From NCBI GenBank assembly GCA_963829725.1, contig CAWHJW010000009.1, forward strand, positions 1-64,000: a stretch of DNA of 64,000 bases, written 5' to 3'. Within the stretch, counting starts at the first letter, position 1. The number at the start of each line of letters is the position of its first letter. This document shows, piece by piece, positions 52,093-60,516 of this stretch. A program made the translations under genes and the position numbers. The DNA is from RYN-230 sp963829725. GTDB lineage: Bacteria; Actinomycetota; Actinomycetes; Streptosporangiales; Streptosporangiaceae. The notes under the pieces are model-generated. The model was given only the letters and a program-made list of their open reading frames with translations. It searched no databases and had not been told where the DNA came from.

Positions 52093-53670
52093 TTACGGCC
52101 GGGCCCGGGACAGCCAGGCGAATGTGAACACCCCGGCCGCCAGGACGAGGATGGCGGCCAGCACCAGGGCCGCGCGCAGGCCCGAGTAGAACGCGCTGTA
52201 GGCGGCGCGGATGACCTCCTGGACCAGGGCACCCTGGCCAGCGCCGGCGGCGCCGCCAGCGCCCTGGGAGTTGCCGCTGGACGGGACCCCGCCGGTCTCC
52301 ACCGCGTGGATCACGATGGACTGGAAGTTGGCCGGGATGCCCAGGTGCTTGAGCCGGCTGGTCAGGCTGGACCGCAACTGCGCGTTGACCAGGGCACCCA
52401 GGATGGCCACGCCGGTGACGGCGCCGATCTCCCGGCTGGTGTTCGTGGCCGACGCGGCCATGCCTGACCGGGCCGGCGGGACCGCGGACAGCGCGGCGGA
52501 GGTGATCGGCACCACGGTGATGCCGATGCCGATGCCGGTGAGCGCGAGGGCCGCGGCCAGCGGGGTGTAGGAGGGGTCCGGGCTCAGCGTGACGGTGGTC
52601 AGCAGCAGCCCGGCGCCGAAGACCAGGCAGCCGAGGAAGATCGACCAGCGGGGCGCGGTGGGGTCGGTCCACCGGCCGGCCAGCAGCGAGGCGGCGATCA
52701 TCAGCACCATCATCGGCAGGAAGTCCAGCGCGATCTGGTAGCCGTTGTCGCCGACCACCTCGGCCAGGTACAGCGCGGTGAAGAAGAACACCGCGAAGGT
52801 GGCGAAGTAGGCGCAGAAGGCCACCACGTTGGCGGTGAGGAAGCTCGGCACCCGGAGGAACTTGAGGTCCAGCAGGGGATGGGCGGCCCGGCTTTCCCAC
52901 CAGAAGAACGCGGCCCCGGCGACCACGCTCAGCCCCAGCAGCAGTAGCACGCTGGGCGCGGCGAAGCCGGAATCCTCGCCGCCGATCACCGCGAAGACGA
53001 ACGCGGTGAGCGCCGCGGCGCCGAGCACCGTGCCGGGGATGTCCACCCGGTGGGCGTCCGGATCAGAGCTCTCCGGCAAGACGATCAGGCCAGCCACCAG
53101 AGCGGCCAGGCCGAACGCCACGTTGAACCAGAAGATTGCGCGCCAGCTCCACACGCCCACCAGGGCGCCGCCGACCACCGGCCCGACCGCCAGGGCCAGG
53201 CCGGACACCGCGGCCCACACGCCCAGCGCGCGGGTCCGGGCGCGCTCCTCGGTGTAGACGTGGCGCAGCATGGACAGCGTGCCGGGCTCGCTGGCCGCCG
53301 CCCCGAAGCCCATCACGGCCCGGCCGGCGATGACCAGCCCGATGTTCGGGGCCAGCGCGGCCAGGACCGAGCCGGCACAGAAGATGATGATGCCGATCAG
53401 CAACACCCGCTTGCGGCCGAATTCGTCGCCAACCATCCCGAACCCCAGCATGGCGCCGGCGAAGGTCAGCGCGTAGGCGCTGACCACCCACTGCAGCGCG
53501 CTGACGCCCGCGTGCAGGTCGGCCTGCACGCTGCCCAGCGCCACGCTGACGATCGTGTTGTCCAGGAAGGTGAGGAACAGCACCGCGGTGATCACGGCGA
53601 GCACCAGCCCGTGGCCGCCACGGGCGGCCGCCGGGGCCCGCCCGGCGGGCACCCCTACCGAGCGGGCCAT
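52093..53670 (-). CDS. MFS drug exporter, DHA2 (14-TM) family
   Basis: A 525-residue transporter with 14 hydrophobic segments. F-L-D-N-T-I-V-S-V-A-L and L-Q-W-V-V-S-A-Y-A-L-T-F-A (motif D1 region), G-D-E-F-G-R-K-R-V-L (motif A) and G-L-A-L-A-V-G-P-V-V-G-G (motif C of drug:H+ antiporters) are clear. It exports hydrophobic compounds with proton influx. It starts 4 bp after the stop of the lipoprotein gene, so the two are probably one unit. No adjacent TetR. Confidence 0.9.
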   Translation of the reverse strand: MARSVGVPAGRAPAAARGGHGLVLAVITAVLFLTFLDNTIVSVALGSVQADLHAGVSALQWVVSAYALTFAGAMLGFGMVGDEFGRKRVLLIGIIIFCAGSVLAALAPNIGLVIAGRAVMGFGAAASEPGTLSMLRHVYTEERARTRALGVWAAVSGLALAVGPVVGGALVGVWSWRAIFWFNVAFGLAALVAGLIVLPESSDPDAHRVDIPGTVLGAAALTAFVFAVIGGEDSGFAAPSVLLLLGLSVVAGAAFFWWESRAAHPLLDLKFLRVPSFLTANVVAFCAYFATFAVFFFTALYLAEVVGDNGYQIALDFLPMMVLMIAASLLAGRWTDPTAPRWSIFLGCLVFGAGLLLTTVTLSPDPSYTPLAAALALTGIGIGITVVPITSAALSAVPPARSGMAASATNTSREIGAVTGVAILGALVNAQLRSSLTSRLKHLGIPANFQSIVIHAVETGGVPSSGNSQGAGGAAGAGQGALVQEVIRAAYSAFYSGLRAALVLAAILVLAAGVFTFAWLSRARP

Positions 53671-53674
53671 CCGG

Positions 53675-54229
53675 CTACACCGCGGACTTGCAGGCGGCGG
53701 GGAGCGACGAGGTCTTTCCCCCGTTCTCGAGGGTCAGCAGGCCGCAGAAGCTGGCCAGGCCCACCTTCCAGGTGCCGTCGGAGTACACGGCGACACCGTT
53801 CTGATTCGACAGCGCGGGCTGGCCAGAGACCAGGATGTCGTAGTTGACCTTGGCCTGGGTGGCGGACTCGACCGTCACCTTGTTGACCTTCGCGCTCGCC
53901 GTTGCCGCCAGGCCGCCGCTGGCCTGAGCCTTGATGATCGAGGCGAACACCTGCCCGTCCTGGAGCAGCTTGATCCGGGTAGCGACCGGGGTCTTGGGAT
54001 TGAAGAACGCGGTCCAGTTGGCCGCGATAGTGGATGCGGCGGAGGAGGATCCGCCCGCGGAGGCCGAGGTGGAACTGCTGGGCGTGGCCACGGCCGAGCT
54101 GGCCGGGGCCGATGTACTCGGCGACGAACTCGCCCCCGAGTTATTGCTGCCGCTGCTCCCGCAGGCGGCGATGCCCGCGGCTAGCGCACCTGCCAGCAGG
54201 ATTTGCCGGAGTGTTCTAGGAGCTTTCAT
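53675..54229 (-). CDS. Secreted lipoprotein of unknown function
   Basis: A 184-residue lipoprotein. Signal sequence with lipobox A-G-I-A-A-C (Cys at about 23), a Ser/Ala/Thr-rich linker (about 25-65) and a cystatin/NTF2-like domain (about 66-184) with N-W-T-A-F-F-N-P-K-T-P-V-A-T-R, V-N-Y-D-I-L and D-G-T-W-K-V. Two Cys in the domain may form a disulfide. ATG 54229 is preferred over 54244 because it starts the signal peptide correctly. Confidence 0.8.
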   Translation of the reverse strand: MKAPRTLRQILLAGALAAGIAACGSSGSNNSGASSSPSTSAPASSAVATPSSSTSASAGGSSSAASTIAANWTAFFNPKTPVATRIKLLQDGQVFASIIKAQASGGLAATASAKVNKVTVESATQAKVNYDILVSGQPALSNQNGVAVYSDGTWKVGLASFCGLLTLENGGKTSSLPAACKSAV

Positions 54230-54307
54230 GCAGCCATTTTCCAACTTTCGGGGTGGTCCCGCGACTCGGGCCGCCTTTTCCCCCGCCGTTGGGGGCGCTC
54301 GGCTGGA

Positions 54308-54811
54308 TCAGCGGGTGGCGGACAGGGCGGTGAGGACGGCCAGGGCCACCGTGCCCGTCGCCACCGTGCCGTGCAGCAGGACCAGCCGGGGCGGGAAGCG
54401 GGACGGAGTGGCGGGCCCGGTGCCGCGCCTGCCGGCCAGCGCCGACCGTCCCAGCCAGCCCAGGCCGATCACGATCGTGACCACCAGGATGCCGAACGCG
54501 ACCCAGGCCAGCGGCACATGGCGCGTGCCGACGTAGATGAACCAGCAGCCCAGCCCGACCAGCCCCAGCGCCGGGTGGCTGAACTCCAGCAGCGGGTGCT
54601 CGCCGGGCGCGGCGTGCACGGTGACCCGGGGAATCGGCCGGGGCTCCCCGGGCCCGGCCGGGCCGGTGCCCGTCGGCGCCGGGACAGGGGCCGGAGCGGG
54701 GGTGGCCTCAGGGGCGGGGGTGGCGGCCCGGCGGGCCGCGTTCCCGGCGGCCAGCAGGGTCACCCCGGCCGCGGCGGTCAAGACCCACAGGACCAGCGCC
54801 GCGATGGCCAT
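54308..54811 (-). CDS. Small membrane protein, paralogue of the protein at 49703
   Basis: A 167-residue protein with four membrane segments. The middle part (H-P-L-L-E-F-S-H-P-A-L-G-L-V-G-L-G-C-W, then V-G-T-R-H-V-P-L-A-W-V-A-F-G) is the recognisable core shared with the longer paralogue. A Pro-rich stretch separates segments 1 and 2. Function unknown. Confidence 0.65.
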   Translation of the reverse strand: MAIAALVLWVLTAAAGVTLLAAGNAARRAATPAPEATPAPAPVPAPTGTGPAGPGEPRPIPRVTVHAAPGEHPLLEFSHPALGLVGLGCWFIYVGTRHVPLAWVAFGILVVTIVIGLGWLGRSALAGRRGTGPATPSRFPPRLVLLHGTVATGTVALAVLTALSATR

Positions 54812-54867
54812 CCGGGCTCCTCTCCGCGGCTCCGCGGGCGCCGGTCCGGCCGCCCTGGGGCGCTGCC

Positions 54868-55713
54868 TCAGGCTAGCGAACCACCGCCGCTGCCCGGTAC
54901 GGCCGCCGGCCGGGCGGCGATGAGCACGGTGGCGCCCAGGTCCGCGGACCGGGCGACGCGCGGGACCAGCCCGGCCGCGGCGGCCGCGGCCACCGCCGGG
55001 TTCGCCTGGCGGTCGCTGACCTCGGAGAGCAGAGCCGCGCCCGGGGCCAGCCAGCCCGGTGCCACGGCGGCCACCCGGCGGAAGACGGCCAGGCCGTCAG
55101 CCCCGCCGTCCAGCGCCGCCCGCAACTCGTGCTCGCGGGCCTCGGCGGGCAGCAGTGCGATCTCGCCGCTGGGCACGTAGGGCACGTTGGCCAGCAGCAC
55201 CGCCACCCGCCCGCGCAGCGCAGCCGGCAGCGGCGCGTCCAGGTCGCCCAGGTAGGCGCGGCCGCCCACCGCGGCCAGGTTCTGCTCCGCGCAGCGGACG
55301 GCGGCCGGGTCGATGTCCACCGCGTGGACCTCGGCCGGGCCGGCCACCACGGCCAGGGCCGCTCCGAGTGCCCCGGAGCCGCAGCACAAGTCGACCACGG
55401 CCGGCGGCACCCCGTGGCCAGGGCGGCCTGAGCGGAGCAGGGCCGCGGCCTCCGCCACCAGGAACTCGGTCCGGCGGCGGGGCACGAACACCCCGGGGCT
55501 GACCACGATCCGCAGCCCGCAGAATTCCGCCCAGCCCGCCACGTGCTCCAGCGGCTGCCCGCCGGCCCGGCGGCGCACCATCGTGGCCAGCTCCTCCGCC
55601 GATCCCGCGGCCGCGGCGAGCAGGCGGGCTTCCTCCTCGGCGTAGACGCAGCCCGCGGCGCGGAGCGCGGCGGTCACCCCGGCCTCGGCCTGCCCGGACA
55701 GCGGAACCGGCAT
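54868..55713 (-). CDS. PrmC-related protein-(glutamine-N5) methyltransferase
   Basis: A 281-residue methyltransferase of the HemK/PrmC group: R-R-R-A-G-G-Q-P-L-E-H-V-A-G-W-A-E-F, F-V-P-R-R-R-T-E-F-L, motif I V-V-D-L-C-C-G-S-G-A-L-G and the target-binding loop reading N-V-P-Y instead of N-P-P-Y. This variant is normal for the PrmC-related actinobacterial subfamily, separate from the true PrmC. It is divergent from a TetR gene across 41 bp. Confidence 0.85.
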   Translation of the reverse strand: MPVPLSGQAEAGVTAALRAAGCVYAEEEARLLAAAAGSAEELATMVRRRAGGQPLEHVAGWAEFCGLRIVVSPGVFVPRRRTEFLVAEAAALLRSGRPGHGVPPAVVDLCCGSGALGAALAVVAGPAEVHAVDIDPAAVRCAEQNLAAVGGRAYLGDLDAPLPAALRGRVAVLLANVPYVPSGEIALLPAEAREHELRAALDGGADGLAVFRRVAAVAPGWLAPGAALLSEVSDRQANPAVAAAAAAGLVPRVARSADLGATVLIAARPAAVPGSGGGSLA

Positions 55714-55733
55714 GGGTCTCCCGCAACTTTGCT

Positions 55734-55754
55734 TGGATGAGCTAATATCAGCTT
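55734..55754. promoter_or_regulatory. Candidate operator between PrmC-like gene and TetR
   Basis: The 41-bp spacer holds AGCT-AATATC-AGCT, an imperfect palindrome in an AT-rich setting. It fits a TetR operator; the arms are short. Confidence 0.4.
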
Positions 55755-56363
55755 ATGCTAGCAGAGCAGCGTGCCGGGCAGCGCCGGACCTTCACCGAGC
55801 AGGCGCGCCGGGCCCAGATCACGGCGGCCGCGATCGCCACCATCGCCGAGGCCGGGTACCGGGATGCCTCGTTCGCGCGGATCGCCCGCCGCGCAGGCCT
55901 GTCCAGCACCGGCCTGATCAGTTACCACTTCGCCGGGCGGGACGAGCTGATCGCCGAGGTGGCCGCGAAGGTCATCGGGGACATCTCCGCGTTCATGAGC
56001 GCCCGGCTGGACGGCGTGGACGACCCGGCGGCCGCGCTGCGCGCCTACATCGAGGGGACGATCGAGTTCATCGGCACGCACCGGGCCGAGATGAAGGCGC
56101 TGCTGGAGATCTTCCTGAACGGTGGGCTGCCCTACGACGCCGCCGCCGGTCAGGCGGCCGTCTCGCCCATCGCCGGGATCCTGCGAGCGGGGCAGCAGGC
56201 CGGGCAGTTCCGCGCCTTCGACCCGCGGATCATGGCCACGGTGATCCAGCAGGCGGTGGATGGCCTGCCGTTCCTGCTGGCCGCCGACCTGGACCTGGAC
56301 CTGGACGCATACGCGGCCGAGGTCGTCACCACCTTCGGCCTGGCTACCCGGGCGCAGCCGTGA
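55755..56363 (+). CDS. TetR-family transcriptional regulator
   Basis: A 202-residue regulator. HTH (about 18-60): I-T-A-A-A-I-A-T-I-A-E-A-G-Y, A-S-F-A-R-I-A-R-R-A-G-L-S-S-T-G-L-I-S-Y-H-F. The ligand domain is of the BetI-like type with F-L-N-G-G-L and A-V-D-G-L-P-F. It probably represses itself and the divergent PrmC-like gene. The inducer is unknown. Confidence 0.87.
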   Translation: MLAEQRAGQRRTFTEQARRAQITAAAIATIAEAGYRDASFARIARRAGLSSTGLISYHFAGRDELIAEVAAKVIGDISAFMSARLDGVDDPAAALRAYIEGTIEFIGTHRAEMKALLEIFLNGGLPYDAAAGQAAVSPIAGILRAGQQAGQFRAFDPRIMATVIQQAVDGLPFLLAADLDLDLDAYAAEVVTTFGLATRAQP

Positions 56364-56409
56364 GCGCCGGCGGAGCGGCCCGGCGATCCGCCCGGCCCGG
56401 CCGCCCCGG

Positions 56410-57741
56410 TCAGCGCGGCAGGACATGCGGATTCAGGATCCCGGCCGGGTCGAATGCCGCCCGCAGCCGGGTGAACAGGGCCCGCTCCGCCGCCGACCGG
56501 GCCAGCGGCAGCCACCGCGCCTTCAGCGCCCCGATGCCGTGCTCCGCGGAGATCGACCCGCCCAGCGAGGCCACGAAGGAAAACACCGCGTCCTCGTGGC
56601 GGCCGTCCGCCGGGGCGCCCGGGACGATGTTGACGTGCAGGTTGCCGTCCGCGACGTGGCCGAACGTGATGACCCGGGCAGCCGGGTCGGCCGCGGCGAC
56701 GACACCGGGCACCTCGGTAGCCAGCCGGACCCACTGCGCGGACGGCACGGCCACGTCGAGCTTCACCGGGATCCCGAGGAAGCCCGCCGCCTCTGGCTGC
56801 CGCTCCCGGTAGGCCCATAGCCGGGCCCGGTCCGCGGCGGACATGGCCACCGCCGCCTCGTGCTCCCCGACAACGCAAGCCAGGTCGTCCAGGGCCCCCG
56901 GTCCGGCCGCTTCCAGCAGCAGGTAGGCCGGGCGGGGGCGGGCCAGCGGCGGGGGCAGCCCGGCCCGGGCGGCCAGCACCTCCAGGCCGCCGGAGGTGAA
57001 GAACTCGGCCGACAGCAGCCCGGCCACCGTGCCTGCCGCCTGGCGGGCTAGGCGGTGTACCTCGTCCAGGCCGGGCAGGCCGGCCAGCACGGTGACCAGG
57101 TCACGGGGGCGGGGCACCAGCCGGAGCCGGGCCGCGGTGAGCACCGCGAGCGTCCCCTCCGAGCCAGCCAGCAGCCCCGGGTAATCGTAGCCGGTATTGT
57201 CCTTGACCAGCCCGGACAGGTGAGACAGCACCGTGCCGTCGGCCAGCACGGCCTCGATCCCGCGCAGTTGCGCGCGCATCGGCCCGTAGCGGAGCACGCG
57301 GACGCCGCCCGCGTTGGTGGCCACCGCCCCGCCCACCGTGGCCGAGCCCCGGCTGGCAATGAGCACGCCCAGGTCCAGCCCGGGGCCCGCCGCGGACACC
57401 TGCTCCAGGGTTACCCCGGCACCAGCGGTGACCTGGGCTGCCTCCGCGTTGACCGGGCTGAGGCCGGTGAGCCGGGCCAGGCTCAGCAGGTACTCGCCGT
57501 GACGCGGCACGCCACCGCCGACCAGCCCGGTGTTGCCGCCCTGCGGCACCACCGGCGCGCCCGCCCCGGCGCACAGCGCGAGCACCGCGGCGACCTCGCC
57601 GGTGTCCCGTGGCCGCAGCACCGCGGCCGGCTGGCCGCGGAACCGCCCGGTCCAGTCGGTGCCGTACCCGGCCGCCGCGCTGCCGGTCAGCACGTGCCCC
57701 GGCCCGACGATCCCCGCCAGCGCCCGGAGAAGTGAGGTCAT
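56410..57741 (-). CDS. FAD-binding oxidase of the D-lactate/D-2-hydroxyacid dehydrogenase family
   Basis: A 443-residue VAO-type flavoenzyme. P-Q-G-G-N-T-G-L-V-G-G-G-V-P, R-G-S-A-T-V-G-G-A-V-A-T-N-A-G-G and K-D-N-T-G-Y-D lie in the FAD half. The C-terminal half has the metal-site motif F-G-H-V-A-D-G-N-L-H-V-N and the closing S-A-E-H-G-I-G-A-L-K. Relatives oxidise D-lactate, D-2-hydroxyglutarate or glycolate. Its ATG overlaps the murD2 stop (ATGA), so it is the last gene of the pgeF-murL-murD2 operon; a substrate related to D-glutamate, such as D-2-hydroxyglutarate, is a speculation. Confidence 0.85.
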   Translation of the reverse strand: MTSLLRALAGIVGPGHVLTGSAAAGYGTDWTGRFRGQPAAVLRPRDTGEVAAVLALCAGAGAPVVPQGGNTGLVGGGVPRHGEYLLSLARLTGLSPVNAEAAQVTAGAGVTLEQVSAAGPGLDLGVLIASRGSATVGGAVATNAGGVRVLRYGPMRAQLRGIEAVLADGTVLSHLSGLVKDNTGYDYPGLLAGSEGTLAVLTAARLRLVPRPRDLVTVLAGLPGLDEVHRLARQAAGTVAGLLSAEFFTSGGLEVLAARAGLPPPLARPRPAYLLLEAAGPGALDDLACVVGEHEAAVAMSAADRARLWAYRERQPEAAGFLGIPVKLDVAVPSAQWVRLATEVPGVVAAADPAARVITFGHVADGNLHVNIVPGAPADGRHEDAVFSFVASLGGSISAEHGIGALKARWLPLARSAAERALFTRLRAAFDPAGILNPHVLPR

Positions 57742-59192
57742 GGAGGGGGACTGGAGCCGGCCTGGCGGGCGCAGTCGGCGCAGGCCCGGGCGAAGGCCTC
57801 GGCACGGTCCCGGTAGTCCCGGAACCGGCCGAAGCTCGGCGCGGCGGGGGACAGCAGCACCACGCCGTCCGGGCGGGCCCAGCTGAACCCACGGGCCACC
57901 GCGGCGTCCAGGCCCTCGCACGCGACCACCTGCAGCCTGTTCGCTGGCGAGGCGGGGCGCGCCGCAGGCGTGTCACCTCCGAGCCGGCGGATCCCGGGGG
58001 GTTCCGGGGGGTCGCTGCCGCGGGATGAAAAGCCGGGGGGTTCCGGGGGGTCGCCCCCCCGGACTAGCAGAGCCGCCTGGATCCGCGGGCCGCTGTCCGG
58101 GATGGTGAGCACCAGCGTCGGTTCGTCGCGGGCGGCCAGCCCGGCCGCCAGCGGCTGGTAGTCGATGCCCCGGTCCTCGCCGCCGGCGATCAGCGCGACG
58201 CGGCGGCCCGGAAAGGAGTCCAGCGCGGCCAGGGTCGGCAGCACGTTGGTGGACAGGCTGTCGTCCACGAACGTCACCCCGTCGGCCGCGCCGATGACCT
58301 GCAGCCGGCTGGCCAGCCGCGGGAAGCCGGCCGCGGCGGCGGCCAGCGCGCCGTCGTCCGCCGCCTCCGGGACGCCGAGCGCGCGCAGGCAGGCCCGGGC
58401 GATCAGCGCGTTGCGCCGGCTGTGCGTGCCGAGCAGGCCGAGCCCCTCCATCCAGTCTGCGGCCGGGTCGTCATCCGCATGCACCCACTCCACCCGCGGC
58501 CCGAGCAGCGCGGCCCGCTCCCGGAGCAGCCCGCTGTCCCCGTTGGCGATGGTCAGGTCGGCGCCCGGCTGGGAGCAGGCGGACAGCTTGTCCCGGTAGT
58601 ACTGCTCGACGCCGCCGTGCCAGGGCAGGTGATCCGGGTGCAGCGAGGTCACCGCGACCACCGGCGGCGAGCAGGGCAGGTCGGTCGCCTGGTAGCTGGA
58701 GGTCTCGATCACCCAGTAGTCGTAGCCATCGCCGGTGCCGGGGTCCCACGGCGGCCGGCCGATGTTCCCGCCGGCCAGGCACCGGTAGCCCAGCCCGGTC
58801 AGCAGGTGCCCGGCGATGGCGGTGGTGCTGCTCTTGCCCTTGGTCCCGGTGATGCACACCACGCGCTCCCGTGCTGCCTCCGCCAGCCACAGGCCCAGCC
58901 CGCCGGCCACCGGGATGCCGCGGGCTTCCAGTTGACGCAGGTCGTCGCGGTACCGGCTGATGCCGGGGGACTTGACCACCACCTCACAGCGGGCCAGTGC
59001 CTCCAGCCCGCCGCCGGCGGTGGCCAGGACCGGGTGCCCGGCCACCGGCCCCGCGGGCGGGCGGTCATCGACCAGCACCGGGGTGACCCCGAGCACCGCC
59101 AGCTTGCGCAGGTTGGCCAGCCCCTCGACACCGAGGCCCCACAGCCCGACCGAGCGGCCGGCCAGCTCAGACCAGGAGATCGTCGGGCGCAT
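57738..59192 (-). CDS. murD2: MurD2-type UDP-MurNAc-L-alanine:L-glutamate ligase
   Basis: A 484-residue Mur ligase. The N-terminal UDP-binding fold has G-L-W-G-L-G-V-E-G; the ATP loop G-T-K-G-K-S-S-T-T (116-124), E-T-S-S-Y-Q, T-S-L-H-P-D-H-L-P-W-H and D-D-S-L-S-T-N all fit MurD. It overlaps the upstream murL gene by 26 bp. In Xanthomonas the MurD2-MurL pair makes and then epimerises the L-Glu precursor, so linkage argues for MurD2 rather than classical MurD. The C-terminal domain carries an unusual Pro/Gly insert (about residues 377-410) encoded by a repeat. Whether a classical murD and murI exist elsewhere is unknown. Confidence 0.83.
   Translation of the reverse strand: MRPTISWSELAGRSVGLWGLGVEGLANLRKLAVLGVTPVLVDDRPPAGPVAGHPVLATAGGGLEALARCEVVVKSPGISRYRDDLRQLEARGIPVAGGLGLWLAEAARERVVCITGTKGKSSTTAIAGHLLTGLGYRCLAGGNIGRPPWDPGTGDGYDYWVIETSSYQATDLPCSPPVVAVTSLHPDHLPWHGGVEQYYRDKLSACSQPGADLTIANGDSGLLRERAALLGPRVEWVHADDDPAADWMEGLGLLGTHSRRNALIARACLRALGVPEAADDGALAAAAAGFPRLASRLQVIGAADGVTFVDDSLSTNVLPTLAALDSFPGRRVALIAGGEDRGIDYQPLAAGLAARDEPTLVLTIPDSGPRIQAALLVRGGDPPEPPGFSSRGSDPPEPPGIRRLGGDTPAARPASPANRLQVVACEGLDAAVARGFSWARPDGVVLLSPAAPSFGRFRDYRDRAEAFARACADCARQAGSSPPP
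57994..58053. repeat. GC-rich 21-bp repeat pair inserted in murD2
   Basis: CCGGGGGGTTCCGGGGGGTC plus one G occurs identically at 57994-58014 and 58033-58053, period 39 bp. The second copy runs into CCCCCCC, giving hairpin potential. On the coding strand it encodes D-P-P-E-P-P-G twice. Confidence 0.85.
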
Positions 59193-60516
59193 AGTCGTCC
59201 GGGATGAAATGCTCGGACAGCGGGCGGAACAGGTCCGCCGCGGGAATCTGGCCGCCCACGCCGTCCAGTTCGGCCGCGAGCACCTGCAGCAGCTTGGTGC
59301 CGGCCCGGTCCGGCCGCTGCGCGGCCAGCAGCGCGGCCGCCCGGCACTCGTTGACCTCGCCCACGCACTCGAACGGCTTGTCGTTGCCCTCGGACGTGCC
59401 GAGCAGCGCCCGGAACCGGCCGGCCAGGGCCGGGTCGGCGCCGGTGTCAGCCAGCGGCTCGCGCCCCGCGAAGATCGCGTCCAGTTCGGCGGCGGGCAGG
59501 AACGGCGCCAGGATGAGGTCGATGAAGCAGCACTTGTCGCACCGGCCGCACCAGTGATCCAGCCGCAGCGACCGGTCGATGTGGAACGCCCGGTTACAGC
59601 TGCGGAAGGTGGCGTGGTAGGCGGTCAGCCGGGCGAACCGCTCGGCCACCCACAGCTCGCTGAACGGGCGGAGCGCCGAGAAGTAGGCCAGCCCGGGCCC
59701 GGATGGCCCGGACAGCACGGCCCGGAAGCCGGCCTCGAACGCATCGCTCTTTGACCACTGGTGATTGATGGCCCGGCCGCCGGCCTCCAGCGTCGGGATG
59801 GACGCGGACCATTCGTTGGACATCACCACCGCGTCCCGGCCCTCCAGCACCGCCGCCATGACGGCAATGGCCGAGATAATGCCGGTGACCGGGACATGGC
59901 CGTTAAGGAAGCCAAGCTCGCGGGACTGGAGCAGCTGCGGGTCGATCTCGCGCTCCGCGCGGACGACCGGCAGCCCGGTCACCGCCGCCGGAGCCTCGAT
60001 CGCCTCGAAGCGGTCACCGGGGCGGCCCACGATGAACAGGGCGGGCTCGGCGCGCCGGCGCACCATCTCCACGGTGACGATCGAATCAATACCCCCGCCG
60101 AACGGCACCAGCGGACGGCTGCCCGCCGCCGCGGCGCCGGCGGGCCCGGCCGGCACAGGTTCAGGCGCCCCGGCCGTCCCCTCGATGCGCAGCCCGGACA
60201 GGTCCCGGCCGTTGCGGTAGCCGAACTCGCCGAGCCCGTCGGTGTAGAACGTGTGCAGGAAGCGGCGCTCGGCGTCGCTGACCGGGGTGGCGCCCAGGTC
60301 GATGACCTCCGGCGCGGCGGTCTTGAAATAGGACACCCCGGCCAGCAGGAAGACCAGGCGGGCCGCGGCGGCCGTCGCGGGGGAGTCCCACCGGCCGCCG
60401 GCCGGGAACGCGACCCGCTCGGTGAAGCTGCGGCCGCCGAGTGCGTAGTGGCAGCTGAGCAGGCTGCGGGCGGGATCGATCCGGTAGCCCTCGTAGCGGA
60501 ACGCCGCGTCGCTCAT
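59167..60516 (-). CDS. murL: MurL, UDP-MurNAc-L-Ala-L-Glu epimerase
   Basis: A 449-residue protein. An N-terminal beta-rich domain is followed by a PP-loop-like nucleotide site P-F-G-G-G-I-D-S-I (138-146), E-R-E-I-D, M-S-N-E-W-S-A-S-I-P and the cysteine cluster W-C-G-R-C-D-K-C-C (Cys323, 326, 329, 330). This is the pattern of MurL glycopeptidyl-glutamate epimerases. MurL converts the L-Glu of UDP-MurNAc-L-Ala-L-Glu to D-Glu with ATP, replacing glutamate racemase. The start at 60516 overlaps the pgeF stop (ATGA), and its end overlaps murD2, so the three genes are tightly coupled. Confidence 0.85.
   Translation of the reverse strand: MSDAAFRYEGYRIDPARSLLSCHYALGGRSFTERVAFPAGGRWDSPATAAAARLVFLLAGVSYFKTAAPEVIDLGATPVSDAERRFLHTFYTDGLGEFGYRNGRDLSGLRIEGTAGAPEPVPAGPAGAAAAGSRPLVPFGGGIDSIVTVEMVRRRAEPALFIVGRPGDRFEAIEAPAAVTGLPVVRAEREIDPQLLQSRELGFLNGHVPVTGIISAIAVMAAVLEGRDAVVMSNEWSASIPTLEAGGRAINHQWSKSDAFEAGFRAVLSGPSGPGLAYFSALRPFSELWVAERFARLTAYHATFRSCNRAFHIDRSLRLDHWCGRCDKCCFIDLILAPFLPAAELDAIFAGREPLADTGADPALAGRFRALLGTSEGNDKPFECVGEVNECRAAALLAAQRPDRAGTKLLQVLAAELDGVGGQIPAADLFRPLSEHFIPDDYAPDDLLV

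Noticed and set aside
57738..59192. Annotation as classical murD
   Set aside because: The ligase core alone does not separate MurD from MurD2, but the direct overlap with murL makes the L-Glu-adding MurD2 much more likely.
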